From Candidatus Thorarchaeota archaeon (GTDB taxonomy: Archaea > Asgardarchaeota > Thorarchaeia > Thorarchaeales > Thorarchaeaceae): a DNA stretch of 6,498 nucleotides. Location: positions 411,639 to 418,136 of the forward strand of contig CP070658.1 in assembly GCA_020355105.1 (NCBI GenBank), read 5' to 3'. This document shows, piece by piece, positions 1 through 5,049 of the stretch (positions within the stretch are counted from its first letter, which is position 1; the number at the start of each line of letters is the position of its first letter). The position numbers and the translations under genes were made by a program. The notes under the pieces were generated by a model that saw only the letters and a list, made by a program, of their open reading frames with translations, was not told the DNA's origin and searched no databases.

Positions 1-29
1 AAACCGGCGCGTCTGTCATCTCGCAGACC

Positions 30-45
30 TATAGTTTATCATTTA
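30..45 (+). promoter_or_regulatory. Possible TATA box of the Lrp/AsnC gene
   Basis: The stretch around TATAGTTTATCATTTA is the only A/T-rich patch ahead of the regulator gene. An archaeal TATA box here would place the transcript start near 57-65, giving a leader of about 20-28 bases that includes the AGGAG ribosome binding site at 71-75. The assignment rests on composition and spacing only; no experiment or alignment supports it. Confidence 0.35.
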
Positions 46-84
46 CTTGATGTAGAATGGACTAGGTTCTAGGAGACGGTTCAC

Positions 85-549
85 ATGGGGTCAAAAGAGA
101 GGATAGATGGCTACGACGAGAAGATAATCAGGACTCTCTCAGAGAATGCAAGGAGCCCTCTTCGAGATATTGGCAGACAGGTGAAACTCAGTGCGAGCTC
201 TGTGCGCAATAGAATGGAGCGACTACTAGATCGGGGGATCATCGAACGGTACACCGTTGACGTCAACTGGCGTAAGATGGGTTATGATATTCAGGTCTTG
301 CTTCAAATCTCGTCATGGGCAGGGGCATCTAGAGAGATCTATGACAAACTCCTAGACTATGAGGCCAAGGATGAACGTGCATTCCACGTGACACAGGTCT
401 ACCGGACTTCTGGTCCTGCCAATGTCATCTGCATTGTACGAGCCAAAAGCATGGAAGATCTCGCCAGCTTCATCACTGGAGAGCTTGAAACTCTCAGAGG
501 CATAGAGCGGGTTGATAGTATGTTCCTAATGCCTGTACCGGATCATTGA
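85..549 (+). CDS. Lrp/AsnC family transcriptional regulator
   Basis: A 154-residue protein, the usual length for the Lrp/AsnC (feast/famine) family. Residues about 8-57 form the N-terminal winged helix-turn-helix, with the family pattern of a Asp-x-x-Ile-x-x-x-Leu helix, NARSP at 21-25, a recognition helix around SASSVRNRMERL (36-47) and RGIIERY at 50-56. Residues about 66-150 fit the RAM (ligand-binding, oligomerising) domain, with SGPANVICIV at 109-118 and LETLRGIERV at 134-143. Such proteins bind DNA as dimers or octamers and often respond to amino acids; the target and ligand here cannot be read. The ATG at 85 has AGGAG at 71-75, 9 bases upstream. The gene stands alone and converges on the tRNA gene, 33 bases beyond its stop. 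Autoregulation is common in the family and the leader holds a CTAG-N3-CTAG element (62-72). Confidence 0.93.
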   Translation: MGSKERIDGYDEKIIRTLSENARSPLRDIGRQVKLSASSVRNRMERLLDRGIIERYTVDVNWRKMGYDIQVLLQISSWAGASREIYDKLLDYEAKDERAFHVTQVYRTSGPANVICIVRAKSMEDLASFITGELETLRGIERVDSMFLMPVPDH

Positions 550-582
550 GGGTTAGCAAGGACCTGCGTTGTTGGAAGTTAA

Positions 583-670
583 TGGTGCGGAGGGCGAGAT
601 TCGAACTCGCGAACCCCTACGAGACAGGGACCTGAGCCCTGCGCCTTTGACCTGGCTTGGCAACCTCCGC
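583..670 (-). tRNA. tRNA-Leu (anticodon CAG), CCA encoded
   Basis: Read on the minus strand, the gene folds as a complete class II tRNA. The acceptor stem is GCGGAGG (670-664) with CCTCCGC (593-587), followed by discriminator A at 586 and an encoded CCA at 585-583. The D arm has GCC/GGC with the invariant GG (652-651). The anticodon stem CAGGG/CCCTG (641-637, 629-625) encloses loop CTCAGGT with anticodon CAG at 634-632, which reads leucine CUG. The long variable arm is CTC-GTAG-GGG, as expected for Leu. The T arm is GCGAG-TTCGAAT-CTCGC. No intron is seen. The gene converges with the Lrp gene and lies 91 bases downstream of the trmO stop on the same strand. Confidence 0.97.
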
Positions 671-710
671 AGTCTTCGAGAAGGTAACTAGATTAGGCCG
701 AGCCAAGGTT

Positions 711-730
711 CTTCTTTTTATTCTTTCGGG
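711..730 (-). promoter_or_regulatory. Possible promoter of the tRNA-Leu gene
   Basis: On the minus strand this reads CGAAAG then AATAAAAAG (722-714), resembling an archaeal BRE plus TATA box. A start about 25 bases downstream, near 692, would leave a 5' leader of about 22 bases for RNase P to remove. It would let the tRNA be transcribed independently of trmO. The call rests on composition and spacing. Confidence 0.35.
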
Positions 731-761
731 ACGCAGAGGAAGAAGCTCCTCTTCCCAGCAA

Positions 762-1223
762 TCATTCCTCAATCAGCTCGCGAAGCCAATTGGGAACTCT
801 GAAGTCTTGGACAATCTTGAAGCGGCCATCACCCCAATCAGGATAGGGTTTGATATCAAGAACTGGTGTGTCGTCAATTGCATCGAGGCCTCGAACCCAG
901 AGTGTGTTCTTGTCGCGTTTCACCACCTCTACGACTGTCTGTCCAATTGGATTAGGGTGGATTGGTGCCCTAGTAGCGAATATGCCCACAGGCTCGTCCG
1001 AGGGTCCGCCCGGATGGATGAGTGTCTTGTCCGAGTCATTCACTTGATGCATCCAGAATATGACGTGGATGTGTGAGAAATCCTCAATTCCAGTGAGTCC
1101 GTCGGTCATTTCCTCGCTGAATACAATCTTGGAAACGATGGTCGGATCACGTTCATTCTCGTTTGCCGATTCTCTTTTCACGACTGCCACTGGTCGAATC
1201 TCTATGATATCTGAAGACGACAC
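762..1223 (-). CDS. trmO: TrmO/TsaA-like tRNA (t6A37-N6) methyltransferase
   Basis: The protein of 153 residues belongs to the UPF0066/TsaA/TrmO family. E. coli TrmO uses S-adenosylmethionine to N6-methylate t6A37 in tRNA-Thr. Family landmarks are clear: GIEDFSHIHVIFW at 45-57, FATRAPIHPNPIG at 82-94 (usually FATRSPxRPNPIG) and TPVLDIKPY at 119-127. The length suits the compact archaeal form without the C-terminal extension of E. coli TrmO. I place the start at GTG 1223 because AGGTGA (1238-1233) sits 9 bases before it; an in-frame GTG at 1232 would add three residues but touches that ribosome binding site. It follows nikO on the same strand after a gap of about 93 bases, so it may be read from the nickel operon or from its own promoter. 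The neighbouring tRNA-Leu has G37 and is not an expected substrate. The Ser-to-Ala and Arg-to-His changes in the signature are noted as odd. Confidence 0.88.
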   Translation of the reverse strand: MSSSDIIEIRPVAVVKRESANENERDPTIVSKIVFSEEMTDGLTGIEDFSHIHVIFWMHQVNDSDKTLIHPGGPSDEPVGIFATRAPIHPNPIGQTVVEVVKRDKNTLWVRGLDAIDDTPVLDIKPYPDWGDGRFKIVQDFRVPNWLRELIEE

Positions 1224-1232
1224 TTGGGACAC

Positions 1233-1238
1233 TCACCT
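1233..1238 (-). promoter_or_regulatory. Ribosome binding site that sets the trmO start
   Basis: AGGTGA on the minus strand matches the 16S rRNA 3' end complement perfectly over six bases. It is directly against the GTG at 1232, too close to serve it, but 9 bases from the in-frame GTG at 1223, which it would serve well. Confidence 0.6.
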
Positions 1239-1288
1239 GCTCACATGTATGTGGGATATTGAGCAAGATGAACACCAAGAATCAGCTT

Positions 1289-1301
1289 ATGAATCATTCA
1301 T
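1289..1301. repeat. Short palindrome between nikO and trmO
   Basis: ATGAATCATTCAT is a perfect 6-base inverted repeat around one central base. A second, offset inverted pair, AATCAT (1292-1297) and ATGATT (1305-1310), overlaps it. It lies in the gap between nikO and trmO and overlaps a weak TATA-like CATAAG on the minus strand. It could be an operator, a weak hairpin or chance; no U-tract follows, so it is not a convincing terminator. Confidence 0.35.
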
Positions 1302-1316
1302 TCGATGATTTCAGAC

Positions 1317-2069
1317 TCAACCGTAGGCTCTCGCCTTTGCCATTCGCCTTCTGAGCCCTGCCCAGTCACCCATTCTATCAACCACAGACTGAGTCGACAG
1401 TGCTTCGCTCACTGCACCGTCGAATATCACTCTACCCTGATCCATGACGGCGACGGACTCCGCCCAGTTCTCAAGGAAGAACCGATTATGCGTTGTGTAG
1501 AGAATGCTGAGCCCTTCCTGTCTAAGTTCTTTGACAATGTCCACCATGCTGGAAACCATGTCGAAATCAAGACCTGCAAATGGCTCATCAAGAATCAGTA
1601 TGGATGGCCTCATGGCGATGATACCAGCTAGTGCAACTCTCTTGGCTTGACCGTGACTCATCTCGTTTACAGGCCGGTCAATGAAGTCACTCATCTTCAC
1701 GGTTTCAAGGGCCCAGTCCACTCTCTTTGCGACTTCTTCTTGGGACAGACCAAGATTAGTTGGACCAAAGGCGACGTCTTCCCATACAGTCGGAGCGAAT
1801 AGCTGGTCGTCCGGATTCTGGAATAGGAATCCGATGTCCTGCCTAATCTCCCAGAGAATGTCACGAGTGACTCTCCTGTCATAGACAAATATCTCACCTG
1901 AACCAGGCTCAAGCAACCCGACAATGAGTTTGAAGAGGGTTGTTTTTCCCGAACCGTTTTGGCCTACAACTGCCTTCTGCTCACCTACGTGCAGTTGAAG
2001 ACTGACATCTTCAATCCTAAACTCATCGTATCTGAAATTCACCCTACTGACATCTATTGCACATGTCAT
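1317..2069 (-). CDS. nikO: Nickel/cobalt ECF transporter ATPase (NikO/CbiO)
   Basis: A 250-residue ABC ATPase of the energy-coupling-factor group, acting on the inner face of the membrane to power metal uptake. All motifs are present: Walker A GQNGSGKTT (36-44), Q-loop at Q84 inside FQNPDDQLFAPTV, a CbiO/EcfA-type hallmark, signature MSHGQ (137-141) followed by KRVALAG, Walker B ILILDEP (157-163), D-loop AGLD (165-168) and switch His194 in TTHN. The signature has Met and His where LSGGQ is standard, a variation seen among CbiO proteins (for example LSFGQ), and Asn follows the switch His instead of the common Asp. The ATG overlaps the TGA of the membrane gene in ATGA, showing translational coupling. 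The family includes both cobalt and nickel importers; nickel is preferred because nikR is divergent from the operon. With only one ATPase gene, NikO is presumably a homodimer. Confidence 0.93.
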   Translation of the reverse strand: MTCAIDVSRVNFRYDEFRIEDVSLQLHVGEQKAVVGQNGSGKTTLFKLIVGLLEPGSGEIFVYDRRVTRDILWEIRQDIGFLFQNPDDQLFAPTVWEDVAFGPTNLGLSQEEVAKRVDWALETVKMSDFIDRPVNEMSHGQAKRVALAGIIAMRPSILILDEPFAGLDFDMVSSMVDIVKELRQEGLSILYTTHNRFFLENWAESVAVMDQGRVIFDGAVSEALSTQSVVDRMGDWAGLRRRMAKARAYG

Positions 2070-3862
2070 AACAGAATCGCCTCCATGATCGGGGGTAGTA
2101 GAAAGACAATCGCCATAACTAGCGAAAAGAGAAGCACAGGCAAGAGAGAGTCTGACCGACGAAACCCGACGCTTGATATCATCATCCCTTTGCCAAAGCC
2201 CCTTAGAGTCATAGACTCGTAGACCCTAGCACTGCGGTCAAATGCCCGGTCAATGGTTGTACCAACAAGGTAGCCTGTTGAACGTAGACGGGCCAATCCT
2301 TTGCCCCGATCGTACCCGCGCAACAACTGGGCCTCCTGCATTCGCGACCTCTCCTCGATGAAGAGAGGAACGTATCTGAACATCACTAGAAGAGAGCCAA
2401 GGATAGCTGTAGGAACTCGAAGCGTCTTCAAGGCGCCAATGAATTCACTAAGTGTCATGTGGGACAGTGTAGCTAGGAAAACAAGGAGAATTGCGAACAT
2501 TCGCAGCCCAATTGCCAATCCTAACATCAGACCTTCCCAGTATGCATAAACCGGGCCCCACGGGAAATGAAGCGTTAGCATCACAGTACTCCCATATAGG
2601 AATGGCTCTAGAACTAGCCAAAAGAGGATGATTAACTCAAACTTGGTTGCCAGGGAGATGACTCTACGCCACCTAGTACCAGACATGGTTCCGGTACCAA
2701 GAATCATGGCAAGGAGGATGAGCAACATGAGCAAGCTTGTTTGAATTGTGACGATTACAGCGAGTACGATTGCAGCGATTATCATTCCCGCGGGCGAGAA
2801 TGGTGCTGGAGACCGCTTGCCCTCTGCAAACGGCAGTAGAAACTTCCCTGTCTGAGGACTTGCATTATGAGATTCCTGAGAAGCTCTGCGAAACACGAGA
2901 ATGCCCAGACCCAACACAGCCAGAATCCCTATTGATCCTGTGACAATGTCCACTACTGGGCCCTCTCCAATGGTCAGCCAAAGGCCAGGAAAGCCACCTT
3001 CCGCTTCCGGTACGCCCGCGAACACAAACAAGGCCCACTCAAAGCCGTCAGGGTTGCCTGAAGCGAGCCCAGTAAGGATAACGAGAGAAACCAATGCAAT
3101 TGTGACTATGGCCGTGGCCACGAGAGGTCTGAGTGGTTTCTCATGTTCAGGATAGGATGGAGCATCTACATCCTCATCGGCTGAGGTTTGGGATTGACCA
3201 TATGCGCTCTCACGCGAGTCATCCTCACGAATTAATGAAACAAGACTAGGGTTGGCCTTGACGAAGTATAGGAGAATGAGCGTTGTCAGCAAGGCTTCAC
3301 CGATTCCGATGAGGACATGCACAGATGTAATGGCCACCAAGGCCGTCTGACCAAATCCGACTACAGTCAGAAGCTGTATCCCAAGTACAAACGCGGCACT
3401 CACCGTAACAATGAAAGACGCTACGCCAGCAGACAGGAGAACGGCCTTTTTCTTGCCCATAAGTCTGGAGGCCCCTCTGTAAAGAAGCAGGCCTAGTCCA
3501 TAACCCAGAAAGACAGAGAAAACGCCCATGTTGAAGAAGTTGAGCCCAAGTGTGAGAATTCCACCGTCTCCGTACAAAGCCTGAACGAACAGAACAAGAG
3601 CCATGATCAGAGTCGCGACCCATGGACCTACCATTACTGCCAGAAGCGTTGATCCCACGAGGTGTCCGCTGGAGAATGGTGGAATTGGGAAGTTTACGAG
3701 TTGTGCTGCAAATATGACGGCGGCGAGTACCCCCATGTAAGGCACGAGTCTATCATCAAATCGCCTGTTCACGATTCTGATGGAAGCCGCAATGGCAAGT
3801 CCACTGGCAACGAATAGTATGATTTGAAGCCACAGTGGAACTATCCCGTCAGGAACGTGCAA
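2066..3862 (-). CDS. nikMNQ: Fused nickel ECF transporter membrane protein (NikM-PDGLE-NikQ)
   Basis: One 598-residue polypeptide carries what are normally two or three proteins. Residues 1-202 are a CbiM/NikM substrate-binding unit with about six to seven membrane helices: it begins MHVPDG, has SSGHLVGS at 64-71 (His67) and HVLIGIGEALLT at 182-193. As I recall from solved NikM, the metal is held by the N-terminus, His2 and His67, all kept here. A hydrophilic acidic linker (about 203-243) leads to a PDGLE/NikN-like unit (about 246-325) with two helices and NPDGFEWAL at 270-278. Residues about 355-598 are a CbiQ/EcfT scaffold with helices and two ATPase-coupling motifs, AQLLRGYD (511-518) and ARVYESMTLRGF (545-556). 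The start is TTG at 3862 with GGAGAG 6-8 bases upstream; the Met-His terminus fixes it. Nickel rather than cobalt is inferred from nikR next door. NikM-N fusions are known; adding NikQ is unusual to me. Confidence 0.92.
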   Translation of the reverse strand: MHVPDGIVPLWLQIILFVASGLAIAASIRIVNRRFDDRLVPYMGVLAAVIFAAQLVNFPIPPFSSGHLVGSTLLAVMVGPWVATLIMALVLFVQALYGDGGILTLGLNFFNMGVFSVFLGYGLGLLLYRGASRLMGKKKAVLLSAGVASFIVTVSAAFVLGIQLLTVVGFGQTALVAITSVHVLIGIGEALLTTLILLYFVKANPSLVSLIREDDSRESAYGQSQTSADEDVDAPSYPEHEKPLRPLVATAIVTIALVSLVILTGLASGNPDGFEWALFVFAGVPEAEGGFPGLWLTIGEGPVVDIVTGSIGILAVLGLGILVFRRASQESHNASPQTGKFLLPFAEGKRSPAPFSPAGMIIAAIVLAVIVTIQTSLLMLLILLAMILGTGTMSGTRWRRVISLATKFELIILFWLVLEPFLYGSTVMLTLHFPWGPVYAYWEGLMLGLAIGLRMFAILLVFLATLSHMTLSEFIGALKTLRVPTAILGSLLVMFRYVPLFIEERSRMQEAQLLRGYDRGKGLARLRSTGYLVGTTIDRAFDRSARVYESMTLRGFGKGMMISSVGFRRSDSLLPVLLFSLVMAIVFLLPPIMEAILL

Positions 3863-3868
3863 CCTTCT

Positions 3869-3874
3869 CTCTCC
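3869..3874 (-). promoter_or_regulatory. Ribosome binding site for the TTG start of nikMNQ
   Basis: GGAGAG on the minus strand lies 6 bases before TTG 3862 (8 bases counting from GGAG). Together with the required Met-His-x-Pro-Asp-Gly N-terminus it confirms initiation at this rare start codon. Confidence 0.7.
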
Positions 3875-3895
3875 AGCACCAGCTGCACCCGAATA

Positions 3896-3903
3896 CTCTT
3901 AAG
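3896..3903 (-). promoter_or_regulatory. Possible TATA element of the nikMNQ-nikO operon
   Basis: CTTAAGAG on the minus strand is the nearest TATA-like element to the operon. It would place the transcript start near 3872-3878, giving only a short leader. It sits directly beside the first GTGTTAC box, so a regulator bound there could block TBP/TFB. The palindromic CTTAAG core could also serve nikR in the other direction. Weak evidence. Confidence 0.3.
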
Positions 3904-3904
3904 T

Positions 3905-3952
3905 GTGTTACTTTTCAGCAATTCGTGTTACTTGTCGTTCAATTCGTGTTAA
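3905..3952. promoter_or_regulatory. Triple-box NikR operator, direct-repeat type
   Basis: Three boxes, GTGTTAC (3905-3911), GTGTTAC (3925-3931) and GTGTTAA (3946-3952), lie in the same orientation with gaps of 13 and 14 bases. The second and third share the 12-mer CAATTCGTGTTA exactly, 21 bases apart. From memory of comparative genomics on NikR, a GTGTTAC-N13/14-GTAACAC site was proposed for some archaea and deltaproteobacteria; sequence and spacing match but the orientation here is direct. The location, between divergent nikMNQ and nikR, supports a NikR operator that would repress uptake and perhaps nikR itself when nickel is high. Confidence 0.7.
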
Positions 3953-3971
3953 CCGACATACCTGGGCCAAC

Positions 3972-3976
3972 GGAGG
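3972..3976 (+). promoter_or_regulatory. Ribosome binding site that sets the nikR start
   Basis: GGAGG lies 7 bases before TTG 3984. It argues for that TTG rather than the far upstream GTG at 3903, which has no ribosome binding site and falls inside the operator repeats. Confidence 0.7.
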
Positions 3977-3983
3977 CAGAAAC

Positions 3984-4424
3984 TTGTCAGATAAGGTGAA
4001 ACTGAAGCGTTTTGGGGTTTCGATCCCAAAAGATCTCCTGCAGCGATTCGATAGTGTTGTGGAGAGCAAGGGCTATGTGGGCAGATCCGAGGCAATAAGA
4101 GATTCCATGCGCGACTTCATCACTCAGTATGAGTGGGAAACGGAGCAAGAGGGAACTACTGCAGCCATAAACATCGTATACGAACATAAGCCTCGACTAA
4201 TGGCTGACCTGATGAGGGCACAGCATGGCGCGGAGGCAGGCGTGGTTACGACCGTCCACATTCATCTTACTGACTCTCACTGTCTGGAGGTTCTGGTTGT
4301 AAGAGGCACACGGAAAGGGATTGAGAAGCTGGCCAGTAGACTGGGTGGTCTGTCTGGGATTGAGTATGTGAGGCTCTTCACCTTCTCCCTACCGGATGAG
4401 GATATACATGGCCATTCACACTAG
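3984..4424 (+). CDS. nikR: Nickel-responsive regulator NikR
   Basis: A 146-residue ribbon-helix-helix repressor with a C-terminal ACT-like nickel-sensing domain. Residues 6-47 are the DNA-binding part: KRFGVSIPKDLLQRFD (8-23), then GRSEAIRDSMRDF (33-45). The sensing domain carries all four high-affinity nickel ligands in NikR spacing: His81, His92 and His94 (HIH), and Cys100 within DSHCLEV, equal in spacing to E. coli His76, His87, His89 and Cys95. It should form tetramers that bind DNA when loaded with nickel. The start chosen is TTG 3984, supported by GGAGG at 3972-3976 and by the family's usual N-terminus and length of about 130-150; the longer reading frame from 3903 would add 27 unlike residues overlapping the operator. 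The C-terminus ends in a small His-rich tail (HGHSH). It is divergent from the nickel transporter operon, its most likely target. Confidence 0.95.
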   Translation: MSDKVKLKRFGVSIPKDLLQRFDSVVESKGYVGRSEAIRDSMRDFITQYEWETEQEGTTAAINIVYEHKPRLMADLMRAQHGAEAGVVTTVHIHLTDSHCLEVLVVRGTRKGIEKLASRLGGLSGIEYVRLFTFSLPDEDIHGHSH

Positions 4425-4445
4425 TTGTTGTCGATTGGTCCTCCT

Positions 4446-4934
4446 TCAGAGGTCTCTTAGAAGGCCTAGAATTCCATCCAAGTTCGGACAGGCCTCACTG
4501 GATGTTCCCAGCACTTCGATGTGTCGTAGAGCCCCTGCCTTGTCAACAACGAAGACTACCTTCTTCCCGTATCCTTCCTCCGGAACAAAGCAATCGTATT
4601 TCAACGTCACATCTCCTAGAGGATTGAAATCAGCTAGAATCGGATAGCCGAGCTCATCGGTTTGAGCAAGCCACTTCTTGTTAGCCTCAACTGAGGCCAT
4701 GTTGATGGCTAAGACCTCAGTGTCCAAAGCCTTGAAATCGGACAGGTACTGCTGATAGAACCTGAAATGATCTTTGCAGCCTGAACTCAAATCACCAGGG
4801 TGCAACGCAATCACTACGTTCCTCTTTCCTCGGTAGTCTGACAGTCGCACCTCTCGGGCATTCTCATCAGGAAGCGAGAAGTCCGGGGCCAGTTCGCCAA
4901 CATTTAGGCATACATTCTGTTCACGAAGTATCAT
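4446..4934 (-). CDS. Peroxiredoxin (AhpC/TSA-Bcp type)
   Basis: A 162-residue thioredoxin-fold peroxidase that would reduce hydrogen peroxide and organic peroxides in the cytoplasm. Landmarks: GELAPDFSLPD (13-23), LSDYRGKRNVV (31-41), and the peroxidatic site HPGDLSSGC (45-53), matching Pro-x3-Ser/Thr-x2-Cys with Cys53. The helix after it lacks the Cys five residues on that marks many Bcp proteins, so the resolving Cys would be Cys149 (EACP, as in typical 2-Cys enzymes) or Cys115, or it is a 1-Cys enzyme. The usual Arg before the Phe-Val/Ile-Asp strand is replaced by Lys124/125 (GKKVVFVVD). ATG 4934 has AGGTGA at 4946-4941, 6 bases upstream. It converges on nikR (21-base gap) and is divergent from the metallo-hydrolase gene across a repeat-bearing promoter region. 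Confidence 0.9.
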   Translation of the reverse strand: MILREQNVCLNVGELAPDFSLPDENAREVRLSDYRGKRNVVIALHPGDLSSGCKDHFRFYQQYLSDFKALDTEVLAINMASVEANKKWLAQTDELGYPILADFNPLGDVTLKYDCFVPEEGYGKKVVFVVDKAGALRHIEVLGTSSEACPNLDGILGLLRDL

Positions 4935-4974
4935 CGTCTGTCACCTAATTACAGGAAGATTACGGCACGAACAC

Positions 4975-4983
4975 TTATTATGT
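4975..4983 (-). promoter_or_regulatory. Possible TATA box of the peroxiredoxin gene
   Basis: On the minus strand ACATAATAA lies about 40-50 bases upstream of the ATG, predicting a transcript start near 4953 and a leader of about 19 bases that keeps the AGGTGA site. It abuts the left GTTAAC box. Confidence 0.4.
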
Positions 4984-4997
4984 TAACTATTGTTAAC
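4981..4997. repeat. Tandem TGTTAAC boxes in the divergent promoter region
   Basis: TGTTAAC occurs at 4981-4987 and 4991-4997, exactly 10 bases apart (one helical turn), each holding the palindrome GTTAAC. The pair sits between the presumed TATA elements of the peroxiredoxin and hydrolase genes, a natural place for a regulator that affects both. Confidence 0.5.
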
Positions 4998-5000
4998 CTT

Positions 5001-5007
5001 CTATACC
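5001..5007 (+). promoter_or_regulatory. Possible TATA box of the metallo-hydrolase gene
   Basis: CTATACC is the best TATA-like element ahead of the ATG at 5050. It would place the transcript start near 5027 with a leader of about 23 bases. Weak call, based on spacing alone. Confidence 0.3.
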
Positions 5008-5049
5008 CAAACAAACAATAACGCCACGAGAGTGCCGTAGACAGGATCG

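Larger units (their letters stand above)
4961..5039. repeat. Inverted repeat bracketing the peroxiredoxin/hydrolase promoters
   Basis: TACGGCAC (4961-4968) and GTGCCGTA (5032-5039) are perfect 8-base inverted copies 63 bases apart. Each lies between a likely promoter and its gene, near the expected transcript starts on both sides, so they could be paired operators. A chance match of this size in a region of about 100 bases is not negligible. Confidence 0.4.

Noticed and set aside
709..726. T-rich run on the plus strand as a terminator for the Lrp/AsnC transcript
   Set aside because: It lies about 160 bases past the stop and beyond an antisense tRNA gene; read on the minus strand it is better placed as the tRNA promoter element.
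738..755. GGAAGA/TCTTCC hairpin just beyond trmO as a terminator
   Set aside because: The stem is only 6 bases and on the trmO strand it is followed by an A-rich, not U-rich, tract.
657..1076. Open frame of 139 codons on the plus strand opposite trmO
   Set aside because: It overlaps the tRNA and a clearly conserved TrmO gene, and its translation resembles no family I know; it is a shadow frame.
583..1223. TrmO and tRNA-Leu as an enzyme-substrate pair
   Set aside because: TrmO acts on t6A37 tRNAs that read ANN codons; this tRNA reads CUG and has G37, so adjacency is probably chance.
2885..3260. nikMNQ fusion as a sequencing artefact
   Set aside because: The frame is open with sensible hydrophilic linkers between all three units and no abrupt loss of protein-like composition; raw reads would be needed to exclude it fully.
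3905..3952. The GTGTTA repeats as a small CRISPR-like array
   Set aside because: Repeat units are 7-12 bases with 13-14-base gaps, far below CRISPR sizes, with no cas genes and a clear promoter context.
3903..3983. N-terminal extension of NikR from GTG 3903
   Set aside because: It has no ribosome binding site, its residues are unlike NikR, and the DNA consists of the GTGTTA repeats; TTG 3984 has GGAGG and gives the family's normal N-terminus.
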